64,000 bases of DNA from Catellatospora methionotrophica (GCF_011297335.1 NZ_JAAOTJ010000001.1:1426001-1490000), one strand, 5' to 3'. Shown: positions 41,565 through 51,185, counted from the first letter of the stretch. Notes: a model not told the origin generated them from the letters alone. Numbers and translations: made by a program.

Positions 41565-42902
41565 ATGCTCGGCAGCACCCCGTCCCCCCGCCAGTCCACC
41601 CGCGCCCTCGCCGCCGTCGCGGCCGTCCTGCTCGCGCTGCTGTCCGGCCTGACCGGCGCACGCCCTGCCGCCGCGGCCACGGTCACCCGGTACGTCCTGA
41701 CCGCGTTCACCAACAGCAGCGAGAGCAACCTGTACGTCTACACCTCGACCAACGCGCGCGACTTCACCCTGCTGCGCGGCCCCGCGTACACCCCGCCGTC
41801 GGGCCTGATCCGCGACCCCAGCGTGCTCAAGCACAGCGACGGGCGCTACTACGTCGTCTACACCACCAACTGGACCGGCACCGAGTTCGGCATCGCGTCC
41901 AGCACCGACCTGATCACCTGGAGCTTCGTCCGCAACGTGCCGGTCGGCATCTCCGGCATCGTCAACACCTGGGCCCCGGAATGGTTCGTCGACCCCGCCG
42001 ACGGCAGCGTCAACGTCATCGTCTCCCTGAGCACCACCTCGTACGCCAACTTCCGCCCGTACCGCTTCCGGGCCCTGAACGCGGCGTTCTCGTCGTGGGC
42101 GGCGCCGGTCGCGCTGTCGGGCATCGCCCCGAACTACATCGACACCTTCGTCGTACGCTCCGGCAGCACGTACCACGCGTTCGCCAAGAACGAGACCACC
42201 AAGTACATCGAGCACGCCACGGCGTCCTCGCTCAACGGCCCGTGGACGTTCACCGGCACCGGCAACTGGGCCGGCTGGGGCTCCGGCGTCGAGGGACCCG
42301 CCCTGGTCCGGCAGACCGACGGCAGCTGGCGGATCTACATGGACGGCTACACCTCCGGCCACTACTACACCGCGACCAGCACCGACCTGAACACGTGGTC
42401 GGCCCGCTCGGACGTGCCCGGCGGCCTGAGCGGCTTCATCCGGCACGGCACCGTCCTGTCCGAGACGATCACCACCGGTGACACGTTCACCTCCACCGCC
42501 GTCGCCCAGCACAGCGCCAAGTGCCTCGACGTACCCAACGGCTCCACCGCCACCGGCACCCAACTGCGCCAGTGGACCTGCAACGGCCAGGCCCCCCAGT
42601 CGTTCCGTTTCACCCCCGTCGGCACCGACACCTTCACGATCACCAACACCGCCAACGGCCTCTGCCTAGACGTCAACGGCGTCTCCACCGCCAACGGCGC
42701 GGCGATCATCCAGTGGACCTGCACCGGCACCACCAACCAGCAGTTCACCCTCCGCCCGTCCAGCACCGGCGTCTACCAACTGGTCGCCGTGCACAGCGGC
42801 AAATGCGTGGACATCACCAGCGCCGCCACCACCGACGGCGCCCTAGCCATCCAATGGACCTGCGGCACCGGCCCCAACCAACGCTGGCGCCTCACCCGCT
42901 AA
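41565..42902 (+). CDS. Secreted GH43-like glycosidase with ricin B-type carbohydrate-binding domain
   Basis: This 445-residue protein has a signal peptide (hydrophobic 12-35, cleavage near PAAAA). The five-bladed GH43-like propeller (about 38-305) includes LIRDPSVLKHSDGRYYVVYTT and WAPEWFVDPADG. A C-terminal ricin-type beta-trefoil (about 310-445) has three QxW repeats (LRQWTC, IIQWTC, AIQWTC) and paired cysteines. AAGGAGC precedes the ATG. It should bind and cleave an extracellular plant or fungal glycan, perhaps arabinan or galactan; the exact substrate is not deducible. Confidence 0.88.
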   Translation: MLGSTPSPRQSTRALAAVAAVLLALLSGLTGARPAAAATVTRYVLTAFTNSSESNLYVYTSTNARDFTLLRGPAYTPPSGLIRDPSVLKHSDGRYYVVYTTNWTGTEFGIASSTDLITWSFVRNVPVGISGIVNTWAPEWFVDPADGSVNVIVSLSTTSYANFRPYRFRALNAAFSSWAAPVALSGIAPNYIDTFVVRSGSTYHAFAKNETTKYIEHATASSLNGPWTFTGTGNWAGWGSGVEGPALVRQTDGSWRIYMDGYTSGHYYTATSTDLNTWSARSDVPGGLSGFIRHGTVLSETITTGDTFTSTAVAQHSAKCLDVPNGSTATGTQLRQWTCNGQAPQSFRFTPVGTDTFTITNTANGLCLDVNGVSTANGAAIIQWTCTGTTNQQFTLRPSSTGVYQLVAVHSGKCVDITSAATTDGALAIQWTCGTGPNQRWRLTR

Positions 42903-42968
42903 CCCACCCCACCCCACCCCACCCCCGGCCCGCGCCGCACCGCACCGCCCCGCACCCCGTTTTCCATA

Positions 42969-43027
42969 GACGCTGGCCTATTACATCGAGTTTTCGTAGA
43001 TCAAACTCGATGTAATAGGCCAGCGTC
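42969..43027. terminator. Perfect 25-bp inverted repeat between convergent genes
   Basis: Two perfect 25-bp arms (starting GACGCTGGCCTATTACATCG) surround a 9-nt loop. The element is much less GC-rich than the flanks and lies midway between the GH43-ricin and FtsX genes. It can act as a bidirectional terminator, and its perfection suggests a mobile or recently spread repeat. Confidence 0.7.
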
Positions 43028-43070
43028 GATTAAAAGCGCGGGCCCGCCCCCAGCGAGCCCGCGCCCCCGG

Positions 43071-45590
43071 TCACTCCGTCGCGATGGCGGCCAGGATGTC
43101 GGCGCGGGCCGCGCGGCGGGCGGGCCAGAGCGCGGCCAGCACCCCGACCAGTCCCATCCCCAGCAACGCCACCCCGGCCGTCAGCCACGGCACCGACATC
43201 CCGAACACCGGATTGGCCAGGATCACGTACTGCATCACCCCGCCCAGCAGCACCCCGACCCCGATCCCCAGCACCCCGCCGTACAGCGAGATCACCACGC
43301 TCTCCCGGCGCACCGTCTGCCGCACCAGCGCCCGCGACGCCCCCAGCGCCCGGAACACCCCCAGCTCCCGCGTCCGCTCCAGCACCGACAGCGCCAGCGT
43401 GTTCACCACCCCGAACACCGCGATCACCACCGCCGCCCCGAGCAGCACATAAACCAGACCCAACACCAGCTGGTACGGCTCCAGCAGGTCATCGAGCAGC
43501 TGCTCCCGATCCTGCACCAGCACGTCGGGCCGCGACGCGAACGCCCGCTCCAGCGCGCCCCGCAGCACCGACGCGTCGGCTCCGACCGCGTACATGCTGT
43601 CGCCGTACCGGTAGACCCCCGACGGCACCAGCGCGTCGTCGACGAGCTGGCCCCGCAGCAGGTCACTCCCCTCGTGCAGCCCGACCACCGTCACCGGCAC
43701 CTCGACCGTCGCAGGGCTGTCGCCCTCGACCGGGAACCGCAGCCGGACCTGGTCACCGGTCTTCACTCCCAGCTCCGTGCCGACCCGCTGCGCCAGCATG
43801 ACGCCACGGCGCAGATCGGAGCCGCCCGACGTGATCCGGGGCCGGATCGCCGAGCCGACCGCGGCCGGGTCGAGGCTGGTGAACTCGGTGTCCGACGACC
43901 TGCCGTTCGCCGCGACGACCTCGACCCCGCCGGAGCGCGGCGCGGCCAGCGCGGTGACCTCGGGCACGGCCCGCGCGGCGGCGCCGGCCGTGTCGTCGAG
44001 CGTGCCGAACGCCGCGGCCCGCAGCACCACCGCGTTCTCGGGCACCGCCGAGCTGATCTGCGCGGTGGTCTCGGTGCTCAGCGTCTGCCCCACGGTCGAG
44101 AAGGCGCACACCAGCGACAGCCCGATCATCAGCGCGGACGATGTGGCGGCGGTGCGGCGCGGGTCGCGGACCGCGTTGCGCAGGGCGATCCGGGTGACCG
44201 GGCGCGGTTTGCGCAGCAGCCGGGTCAGCGGGGCGAGCACCGCCGACACCAGGATCGGCGCGGTGAGCAGCACCCCGAACCAGGCGAGCACGGCCCCGGC
44301 CATGGCCAGGATGCGCTTGGGTTCGGTCAGGTCCTCCGGTGAGGTGACCGCGACCATGGCCGCGCCTGCCCCGATGGCCAGCAGCCCGACCACGGTACGC
44401 AGCACCAGCGAGCGCCGCGGCACGGTGGCGTCGGTGCGCAGCGCCGCCATCGGCGAGACCCGGGCGGCGCGCCGCGCCGACCCGTACGCCGCGACGATCG
44501 TCACGATGACGCCGACCGCGTAGCCGAGCAGCACCGCCCACGGCGACACCACGTACGCGACCTCCCCGACGACCGGTAGCAGCCGCATCGCCAGCAGTCC
44601 GAGCCCGACGCCCATCGCCACGCCGAGCGTGGAGCCGACCAGGCCCAGCACGACGGCCTCGGTGAGCACGGCCCGGCGCACCTGCGCCCGGCGCGCGCCG
44701 ACGGCCCGCAGCAGCGCGAACTGCCGGGTGCGCTGGGTGACCAGCATGGTGAAGGTGTTCGCGATGACGAACACGCCCGCCAGCAGCGCGACGGCGGCGA
44801 ACGCCAGCAGCGCCTTGCGGATCACGTCGCCGTCGCTCCGGGCGTTCTCGGCCTGCTTCTCGCGCAGGTCACTGCCCGACTCGACCCGGAAGCCCGCGCC
44901 CAGGGCGGCCGTGGCCGCGGCGACGACGGCCCGCTCGTCGGCACCGGACAGCTCGATCCGCGCGAACCCGGTGACCGCCGTCGGCGGCAGGTCCCGGTCG
45001 CGCAGCAGCCGGGTGGCCGTGTCGGCGTCGAAGGCCACCGCCGGGTCGAACTCCCAGCCCGTGGCGCGGTAGGTGAACACGCCGACGACGGTCGCCGTGT
45101 CGGAGCGGTCTCCGCCGAGCAGCACCCGCGCGGGGTCCCCGACCGTCAGCCCGGCCTCGGCGGCGGCCTGCGCCTCCAGCGCGATCTCCCCGGTCCGCTG
45201 CGGCCCCCGGCCCGACGTGAGCGCGAAGCGCTGCGAGTCGTCCCAGTCGGTGCCCGCGGTCTCCGCGAAGGACGTGGTGCCGATCTTGCCACTGGTGCCG
45301 ATCAGGGCCGCGTATCCCTCGCGTACGCCCTCGGCCCGGGTCACCCCCGGCAGCGCCGCCAGCCGGGCGACGACTTCGACGGGGATCTCCCTGTCGGTCG
45401 TGGTCTTCGGCCGCGACTCCACGACCGCGGCCAGGTCGGTGCGGTAGGAGCCGCTGCTCACGGTGGCCGCGGCGGAGTCCGACACGACCCAGGTGGCGAC
45501 CACGAAGGCCACCCCGAGCACGATCGCGGCCAGGGTCATCGCGACCCGGCCCAGGTGCGCGCGCAGGTCGCGCAGCATCGCCCGCAGCAT
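43071..45590 (-). CDS. ABC transporter permease, two FtsX domains
   Basis: This 839-residue protein has an N-terminal membrane segment (AMTLAAIVLGVAFVVATWVV), an extracellular MacB-like region, and an FtsX domain of three segments around residues 255-380. A second transmembrane and periplasmic block and a final FtsX domain ending LAALWPARRAARADILAAIATE follow. It is a type VII (MacB/FtsX) permease, probably moving lipoprotein-like or peptide substrates or sensing cell-wall stress. Its ATG shares one base with the stop of the ATPase gene (TGATG). Confidence 0.9.
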   Translation of the reverse strand: MLRAMLRDLRAHLGRVAMTLAAIVLGVAFVVATWVVSDSAAATVSSGSYRTDLAAVVESRPKTTTDREIPVEVVARLAALPGVTRAEGVREGYAALIGTSGKIGTTSFAETAGTDWDDSQRFALTSGRGPQRTGEIALEAQAAAEAGLTVGDPARVLLGGDRSDTATVVGVFTYRATGWEFDPAVAFDADTATRLLRDRDLPPTAVTGFARIELSGADERAVVAAATAALGAGFRVESGSDLREKQAENARSDGDVIRKALLAFAAVALLAGVFVIANTFTMLVTQRTRQFALLRAVGARRAQVRRAVLTEAVVLGLVGSTLGVAMGVGLGLLAMRLLPVVGEVAYVVSPWAVLLGYAVGVIVTIVAAYGSARRAARVSPMAALRTDATVPRRSLVLRTVVGLLAIGAGAAMVAVTSPEDLTEPKRILAMAGAVLAWFGVLLTAPILVSAVLAPLTRLLRKPRPVTRIALRNAVRDPRRTAATSSALMIGLSLVCAFSTVGQTLSTETTAQISSAVPENAVVLRAAAFGTLDDTAGAAARAVPEVTALAAPRSGGVEVVAANGRSSDTEFTSLDPAAVGSAIRPRITSGGSDLRRGVMLAQRVGTELGVKTGDQVRLRFPVEGDSPATVEVPVTVVGLHEGSDLLRGQLVDDALVPSGVYRYGDSMYAVGADASVLRGALERAFASRPDVLVQDREQLLDDLLEPYQLVLGLVYVLLGAAVVIAVFGVVNTLALSVLERTRELGVFRALGASRALVRQTVRRESVVISLYGGVLGIGVGVLLGGVMQYVILANPVFGMSVPWLTAGVALLGMGLVGVLAALWPARRAARADILAAIATE

Positions 45591-46384
45591 CAGGCACCCA
45601 CTCCGACGGTGCGGGTGCCACGCGCCGCCGACTCCAGGGAGCGGATCCGGTCGAGCACCCGGTCGGCGGACGGTTCCCGCAGCTCGTCGACGATCTTCCC
45701 GTCGGCCAGGAACAGCACCCGGTCGGCGTACGAGGCGGCGACCGGGTCGTGGGTGACCATCACCACGGTCTGGGCCAGCTCGTCGACGCTGCGGCGCAGG
45801 AAGCCCAGCACCTCCGCCCCGGCCCGCGAGTCCAGCGCGCCGGTCGGCTCGTCGGCGAAGACCACGTCCGGGCGGCTGATCAGCGCGCGGGCGCAGGCCA
45901 CCCGCTGCTGCTGGCCGCCGGACAGTTGGGCGGGGCGGTGGTGCAGCCGGTTACGCAGCCCGACCGCGTCGATCACGGTGTCGGCGAAGGACTGGTCGGG
46001 GCGGCGGCCCGCGAGGTCGAGCGGCAGGGTGATGTTCTCCCAGGCGGTCAGGGTCGGCAGCAGGTTGAACGCCTGGAACACGAAACCCATGCGGTCGCGG
46101 CGCAGCGCGGTCAGCGCGTCGTCGCGCAGGCCGCTCAGCTCGACCCGCCCGGCGTCGCCGTGCCGGGAGCCGTCCAGCCACACCCGCCCGGCGGTCGGGG
46201 TGTCCAGGCCTGCCAGGCAGTGCATCAGGGTGGACTTGCCGGACCCGGACGGGCCCATGATCGCGGTGAGCTCGCCGCGGCCGAAGGCCACCGTCACCGC
46301 GTCCAGCGCGGTCACCAGCGCGTCGCCCGACCCGTACCGTTTGGTCAGGTCTTCCGCGCTCACCGCGGCGTCGAAGTTCGTCAT
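45590..46384 (-). CDS. ABC transporter ATP-binding protein (MacB/LolD type)
   Basis: This 264-residue ATPase has Walker A MGPSGSGKST, the Q-loop VFQAFNLL, signature LSGGQQQR, Walker B VVFADEPTGALD and the H-loop VTHD. The RRDRMGFVFQAFNLLPTLTAWENI block is typical of ATPases that pair with FtsX permeases. It is coupled to the permease gene downstream. No ribosome site is evident, so a leaderless message is possible. The divergent histidine kinase and regulator at 46545 probably control it. Confidence 0.92.
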   Translation of the reverse strand: MTNFDAAVSAEDLTKRYGSGDALVTALDAVTVAFGRGELTAIMGPSGSGKSTLMHCLAGLDTPTAGRVWLDGSRHGDAGRVELSGLRDDALTALRRDRMGFVFQAFNLLPTLTAWENITLPLDLAGRRPDQSFADTVIDAVGLRNRLHHRPAQLSGGQQQRVACARALISRPDVVFADEPTGALDSRAGAEVLGFLRRSVDELAQTVVMVTHDPVAASYADRVLFLADGKIVDELREPSADRVLDRIRSLESAARGTRTVGVGA

Positions 46385-46544
46385 GGCGCACACGCTGCCG
46401 CGCCCTGGCGGCCGTGCACTCGGGCATGAGTAGATCAAGACCCGCTACTTAAGTCGCAGACGGCACGGACGGAAGTAGTGGCCGTCCCCGCCGTACACCT
46501 GCCTAAGCTCGTCACCGACACGGCCGCGAAAGGGAGGTGGAACG

Positions 46545-47819
46545 GTGGAGCAGAGCGTGGCGCGGGTGCCCGGCCTGCCGTCGTGGCTGCAGCCGTCGAG
46601 CTGGCTGCGCCGGGTGGGGCACTGGCTGTACCCGTTCGCCCTGGGCGGCACGGTGACGATCTTCTCCCTGGCCACCCCGCAGCGGCCGCCGATCTTCATG
46701 TTCGAGGGCCTGCCGGGCGAGCCGCCCTGGGCGCTGACCGCGCTGATGATGCTGGTCGCGGGCCTCAGCGCGGCGCTGATCCGCCGGTCGCGCTGGCCGC
46801 TGTTCGTCGTCTCGCTGGTGAGCTGGCTCTCCCTGAGCATGATGGCCGCACTGTTCGTCGCCTCCTACTACGCCGGGGCCGGACGTCCCGGCCACCCGCA
46901 GGCGCCGGGCCGGGCCTGGCCGTACTTCTTCGTCGCGACCGCCCTGGTCGGGCTGCCGGTCGGCTGGAGCGCGGTGCACAGCGACCTGCTCTACGAGGGC
47001 ATGACCGGCGGCGTCATCTTCGGCGGCGCGATGACCGGCTCGTTCTGGGTCGGCATGACCGTCGGGCTGCCGTTCCTCTTCGGGCTGTGGGTGCGGGCCC
47101 GCCGTCAGGTCCTGGAGCAGCTGCGGGACCGGGCCGAGCGGCTCGAGCGCGAGCAGCACGAGCGCGCCGAGCGGGCCCGCTCCGACGAGCGGCGACGGAT
47201 CGCCCGCGAGATGCACGACGTCGTCGCGCACCGGGTGGCGCTGATGGTGCTGCACGCCGGTGCGCTGGAGGTCAGCACCGCCGACCCGCGCACCGCCGAG
47301 GAGGCGGGCCTGATCCGCACCACCGGCCGGGAGGCGATGCAGGAGCTGCGCGAGGTGCTGGGCATGCTGCGGGCGCCGGACACGGCCGACGGCACGGTGC
47401 CCGATCTCACCCCGCAGCCGACACTGGCCGACCTGGACCGGCTGCTGGACGCCAGCCGCGCGGCCGGGCTGCCGGTGCGCCGCGTCGACCGGGGACAGCT
47501 GCCGGAGGTGTCGCTGTCCGCGCAGCGCACCGCGTACCGGGTGGTGCAGGAGGCGCTGACCAACGTGGCCAAGCACGCCGGGGCCGCGCCGACCACGGTC
47601 ACCCTGCACCACGAGCCGCACGGGCTGGTCGTCGCGGTCGAGAACGCGCCGCCGCCGCACCCGGTGCCACCGGTGCCCGACAGTGGACTCGGCCTGGTCG
47701 GGCTCGCCGAGCGGGTCGCCCTGGCCGGCGGAACGGTGCACGCCCGGCCCCGGCTCGACGGCGGTTTCACGCTGCACGCCCGTATCCCCGCCGAACCGCC
47801 CGCGACGGTGCCCGCGTGA
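46545..47819 (+). CDS. Sensor histidine kinase, NarL type
   Basis: This 424-residue membrane kinase has four to five N-terminal hydrophobic segments (about 20-180) and a coiled-coil linker rich in Glu/Arg. The HisKA_3 H-box is RRIAREMHDVVAHRVALMVLHAG. The HATPase has the N-box EALTNVAKHAGA and a GLGLVGLAERVALAGG G-box. A GTG start has GGGAGG 7 nt upstream. The stop overlaps the response-regulator start (GTGA). It is divergent from the ABC transporter operon, a common sensor-transporter arrangement. Confidence 0.92.
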   Translation: MEQSVARVPGLPSWLQPSSWLRRVGHWLYPFALGGTVTIFSLATPQRPPIFMFEGLPGEPPWALTALMMLVAGLSAALIRRSRWPLFVVSLVSWLSLSMMAALFVASYYAGAGRPGHPQAPGRAWPYFFVATALVGLPVGWSAVHSDLLYEGMTGGVIFGGAMTGSFWVGMTVGLPFLFGLWVRARRQVLEQLRDRAERLEREQHERAERARSDERRRIAREMHDVVAHRVALMVLHAGALEVSTADPRTAEEAGLIRTTGREAMQELREVLGMLRAPDTADGTVPDLTPQPTLADLDRLLDASRAAGLPVRRVDRGQLPEVSLSAQRTAYRVVQEALTNVAKHAGAAPTTVTLHHEPHGLVVAVENAPPPHPVPPVPDSGLGLVGLAERVALAGGTVHARPRLDGGFTLHARIPAEPPATVPA

Positions 47820-48478
47820 TCCGGGTGCTGGTGGTCGACGACGAGGCGCTGGTGCGCTCCGGGCTGCGGATGATCCTGGAGGCGGCCGGGGACATCGCCG
47901 TGGTCGCCGAGGCCCGCGACGGGGCCGAGGCGGTGGAGGCCGCCCGGCGGCACCGGCCCGAGGTCGTGCTGATGGACGTACGCATGCCGGGCACCGACGG
48001 GCTGACCGGCGCAGCCGCGGTCGCCCGGCTGCCGGAGCCGCCCCGCGTGATCATGCTGACCACGTTCGACCAGGACGAGTACGTGCACGCCGCGCTGCGC
48101 GCCGGAGCGGTCGGCTTCCTGCTCAAGGACACCCCGCCGCGCGACCTGGCCGAGGCGGTGCGCACCGTCGCGGCGGGCAACGCGATGCTCGCTCCGACGG
48201 TCACCCGCCGCCTGATCAGCTCGTTCGCCGAGCGCGGCCCGTCGGTCGCCGACCAGGCCCGCGCCCGCCTGGCGGTGCTGACCGACCGCGAGCGCGAGGT
48301 CGTCCGCGCGGTCGCCCGCGGCCTGGCCAACGCCGACATCGCCCGCGAGCTGGACATGGCCGAGGCGACCGTGAAGGCGCACGTCAGCCGGGCCCTGGCC
48401 AAGCTCGGCCTGACCAACCGGGTGCAGGCGGCGATCCTGGTCCACGACGCCCGGCTCGGCGACACCCCGGCGGCCTGA
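47816..48478 (+). CDS. Response regulator, NarL/LuxR type
   Basis: This 220-residue regulator has an N-terminal receiver domain (LVVDDEALVRSGL; phosphoacceptor in VVLMDVRMPGTDGL) and a LuxR-type helix-turn-helix (LTDREREVVRAVARGLANADIARELDMAEATVKAHVSRALAKLGL). Its GTG overlaps the kinase stop by 4 nt. The likely target is the divergent FtsX-type ABC transporter. Confidence 0.94.
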   Translation: MIRVLVVDDEALVRSGLRMILEAAGDIAVVAEARDGAEAVEAARRHRPEVVLMDVRMPGTDGLTGAAAVARLPEPPRVIMLTTFDQDEYVHAALRAGAVGFLLKDTPPRDLAEAVRTVAAGNAMLAPTVTRRLISSFAERGPSVADQARARLAVLTDREREVVRAVARGLANADIARELDMAEATVKAHVSRALAKLGLTNRVQAAILVHDARLGDTPAA

Positions 48479-48486
48479 TACGGCGG

Positions 48487-48516
48487 CGGGCCGGCCTCCC
48501 GAAGGAGACCGGCCCG
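48487..48516. terminator. Bidirectional terminator hairpin
   Basis: A 12-bp stem (CGGGCCGGCCTC arm, one mismatch) with a 6-nt loop lies between the convergent response regulator and CsbD genes. Confidence 0.65.
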
Positions 48517-48530
48517 CGTACCCGCTGAGG

Positions 48531-48734
48531 TCAGTTCTTGTTCTGGTCGCGGTCCTCGTCCCGGCCGCGCAGCGCGTCGCGCACGTCGTCGGCCGCCATA
48601 CCGGCCTTGGCCTTCGCCTGCTCGGCGACGCCCTCGGCCTGCAGGCTGTGGTTGTCGGTCGCGTCGCCGACATGCTCCTTGGCCTTGCCCGCGATGTCCT
48701 GGAGGTGGTGCTTGGCAGAATCGACGGTACCCAT
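48531..48734 (-). CDS. CsbD family stress protein
   Basis: This 67-residue polar protein shows the CsbD pattern (DSAKHHLQDIAGKAKEHVGDATDNHSLQAEGVAEQAKAKAG) and a charged tail. CsbD proteins are small, largely helical stress proteins of unknown mechanism, often sigma-B dependent. AAGGG precedes the ATG. Confidence 0.88.
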   Translation of the reverse strand: MGTVDSAKHHLQDIAGKAKEHVGDATDNHSLQAEGVAEQAKAKAGMAADDVRDALRGRDEDRDQNKN

Positions 48735-48934
48735 CGGAACATCCCTTCGTAGCTGGTCGTGCCCCACTGACCTGCCCCGCGGACGGCGACGGCAAACCTG
48801 CGGAGACCGCGACCACACCGGAGCATGCCCGCCGCCGGGTGACGTACGCGACTACGGGAAGTAACAACGGCTCACTCATGTTCGTCGTTGGTGCGGTGTA
48901 GACATGACACCGGCAGCGAACGCGGGGGTGGATC

Positions 48935-49174
48935 ATGACGGTGGCACAGCTGGCGCTCGGCGGCGCGCTGGCCGGGGCGTACGTCCTGCTGCTGGCCCTG
49001 CGCAGGCGTGCCGCACAGCGGCAGTCTCCGCCTCCCGCGCGGGCCTTCATCCGCACCGCCGCGCGTCCCGTCCGGGTGCTGCGCACCGGGCTGCGCCGCC
49101 ACACCGACCGGGTGCCCCGTCGCCTGCGGCGGCGGCTGCCCAAGCGCCCCGCCAACCGCAACGCCCTCGTCTGA
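48935..49174 (+). CDS. Small basic membrane-anchored hypothetical protein
   Basis: This 79-residue protein has one hydrophobic segment (LALGGALAGAYVLLLAL) followed by a strongly Arg-rich cytosolic tail. GGGGGTGG lies just before the ATG. I do not recognise a family. Codon use is consistent with coding, but the short length and high Arg content leave it uncertain. Confidence 0.5.
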   Translation: MTVAQLALGGALAGAYVLLLALRRRAAQRQSPPPARAFIRTAARPVRVLRTGLRRHTDRVPRRLRRRLPKRPANRNALV

Positions 49175-49217
49175 ACCGGGCCTGTCCCATCGACGTCCGC
49201 CGTGCCAGGGTGGGGCG

Positions 49218-50192
49218 ATGAGACGGTTCGGGTTCGCGCTGCTGCTCCTGCTGGCCTCGTGTACGCCCACGGCCCCGGCCCCGCCGAGCACCGCCTCGCG
49301 GCAGTCCACGGCCGAGGCCGACGCGACGCTGGCCAGCCTGCGCCGCGTCGACGACCTGCCGCTCTACGAGATGACCTACACCGGTGACTACGACGTCTCG
49401 GCGCCCGGCCCGTCGCCGACGGCCACGGCGCCGTTCGGCTGCTCGCTGTTCGCCGCGCTCGGCGACCCGGATCACCCGCTGTTCGGGCGCAACTTCGACT
49501 GGGACCCGAACCCGGCGCTGGTGCTGCGGACCGATCCGCCGGACGGGTACGCCTCGATCTCGCTGGTCGACCTGCGTTACCTGGGGCTGACCGCCGCCGA
49601 CGACCCGGCCGGTGACCGACGCCTGCTCGACGCGCCGCTGCTGCCGTTCGACGGGCTGAACGAGCGCGGGCTGGCCGTGGGCATGGCCGCCGACGAGGGG
49701 GCGTCGGCCACCCACGACCCGGCCAAGCCGACCGTGGGCAGCGTACGCATCCTGCGCCTGGTGCTTGACGCCGCCGCCACGGTCGACGAGGCGCTGGCGA
49801 TGTTCGACCGGTACAACATCGACTTCGTCGGCGGACCGCCGCTGCACTACCTGCTCGCGGACGCCTCCGGCACGTCGGCGCTGGTCGAGTTCGCCGACGG
49901 CCGCCGCCAGGTCGAACGCGGCACCGGCCGGTGGCAGGCGCTGACCAACGTCCCGCTGATCGGCGTCGGCGAGCACGAACGGCGGCAGGACACGCGCTAC
50001 CGCGTGCTGGCCGACACCCTCGGCCGCACCGGCGGCACGGTCACCGAGATCGACGCGATGAGCCTGCTGCGCGCGGTGGCCCAGCCGATCACCCGCTGGT
50101 CGGCGACGTACGACCTGGGCACCGGGCAGTTGCGGGTGGTGACCGCCCGCCGGTGGCAGACGGTGCACGCGTTCCGCCTGGCGGTGAGCTGA
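49218..50192 (+). CDS. Linear amide C-N hydrolase lipoprotein (choloylglycine hydrolase fold)
   Basis: This 324-residue protein is a predicted lipoprotein: MRRFGFALLLLLASC ends in a lipobox with Cys15. The Ntn-type core follows, with GCSLFAALGD (nucleophile candidate Cys75) and the diagnostic FGRNFDWD (Arg91-Asn92). Late blocks include LPFDGLNERGLAVGMAADE and NVPLIGVGEHERRQDTRY. The family cleaves linear amides such as bile-salt conjugates, penicillin V or acyl-homoserine lactones. The physiological substrate is unknown. Confidence 0.85.
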   Translation: MRRFGFALLLLLASCTPTAPAPPSTASRQSTAEADATLASLRRVDDLPLYEMTYTGDYDVSAPGPSPTATAPFGCSLFAALGDPDHPLFGRNFDWDPNPALVLRTDPPDGYASISLVDLRYLGLTAADDPAGDRRLLDAPLLPFDGLNERGLAVGMAADEGASATHDPAKPTVGSVRILRLVLDAAATVDEALAMFDRYNIDFVGGPPLHYLLADASGTSALVEFADGRRQVERGTGRWQALTNVPLIGVGEHERRQDTRYRVLADTLGRTGGTVTEIDAMSLLRAVAQPITRWSATYDLGTGQLRVVTARRWQTVHAFRLAVS

Positions 50193-50210
50193 CCGGCGGC
50201 ACCGCCGGTC
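50191..50210. terminator. Short terminator-like hairpin
   Basis: A GACCGGCGG inverted repeat lies immediately at the stop of the amide-hydrolase gene and faces the convergent YCII gene. Confidence 0.4.
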
Positions 50211-50243
50211 GGCCTCACCAGGCGTCCCTACCGTTCGGAACGA

Positions 50244-50570
50244 TCAGATGATCTCCCGGACCTCCTGGGCACAGCGGCAGGCGGCGGCGATCTTGGCCGC
50301 CCATGGCAGCGCCTCCTCGCGCGAGGCCACCTCGACGACCACGAGCCCGCCGACGACCTCCTTGGTCTCCGGGAACGGACCGTCGGTGACCACCCCGTCC
50401 GTGGACACGATGCTGGCCCGCTGCCTGTTCAGCCCGCCGCCGAACACCCAGACGCCCGCGTCGGCTGCCTCCTGGCACACCGCGTTCGCGGCCCTGCCCA
50501 CCTCGGGCAGGTCTTCAGCGGAGATGTGGTCCATCGCGCCGTCGTCGAATGAGATCAAGTACCGCGGCAT
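50244..50570 (-). CDS. YCII-related domain protein
   Basis: This 108-residue protein has the YCII/DGPF fold pattern: MPRYLISFDDGAMD, GVWVFGGGL, VTDGPFPETKEVVGGLVVVEVASREEALPWAAKIA. Such proteins often accompany ECF sigma factors, but none is adjacent here. GGGAG precedes the ATG. The function is not established. Confidence 0.88.
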   Translation of the reverse strand: MPRYLISFDDGAMDHISAEDLPEVGRAANAVCQEAADAGVWVFGGGLNRQRASIVSTDGVVTDGPFPETKEVVGGLVVVEVASREEALPWAAKIAAACRCAQEVREII

Positions 50571-50674
50571 GCCGTCACTCCCTCTTCCTGGCGGCCCCTG
50601 CGGCCGCCACGTCACGTCTACTACGAACGGCCCGCCTCCGATCCGACACCATGCCAGAAATTCTTTCCGGCGAC

Positions 50675-51106
50675 TCAGTCCTGGGACGCCCTCGGGCGCG
50701 GGATGGGCCGCAGGAACGGCTGGCGCTGGTTGCGCAGCACCTCGGGCACCAGCCAGGTCGCGCCGCTGGCCAACACGGTCAGCATCAGCGGCACGGTCAG
50801 GTACGGCACGCCCGACAGCAGCACCACCAGCCCGCCCGCGACCAGGTAGGCGACGATCGCGCCGAACCGCCGCTGCCGGGCCTCCCGGCGCTCACCGCGC
50901 TCGGCGATCCACCACTGCGGGGGGTCGGCCCGCCGCCGCCGGATCTCGCCCTGCACGGCGCGATTGGCCGCCTCCCACACGTTGCGGCGGTAGTCGTAGT
51001 CCTCGGCGGCGAAGTCGTCGGGGAAGTGCCTGCGCAACACGACGAGCCGGAGGTACAGCGTCTCGTCGGGCACCTGGCGCAGATCATGGAGCGGCAAGCC
51101 GGACAT
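50675..51106 (-). CDS. Hypothetical membrane protein with two C-terminal helices
   Basis: This 143-residue protein has a polar helical N-terminal half rich in Arg and Glu (HDLRQVPDETLYLRLVVLRRHF ... IRRRRADPPQWWIAERGERREARQ). Two membrane segments follow (FGAIVAYLVAGGLVVLLSGV and LTVPLMLTVLASGATWLV). GGGAGG supports the ATG at 51106 over one 17 codons upstream. I do not recognise the family. Confidence 0.72.
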   Translation of the reverse strand: MSGLPLHDLRQVPDETLYLRLVVLRRHFPDDFAAEDYDYRRNVWEAANRAVQGEIRRRRADPPQWWIAERGERREARQRRFGAIVAYLVAGGLVVLLSGVPYLTVPLMLTVLASGATWLVPEVLRNQRQPFLRPIPRPRASQD

Positions 51107-51185
51107 GTCCGATACCTCCCATTCGGGGATCGGCCCTGACGCTACCTGCCTGCTCACCAGCCCGATATCACCCGACGGGCGGACC

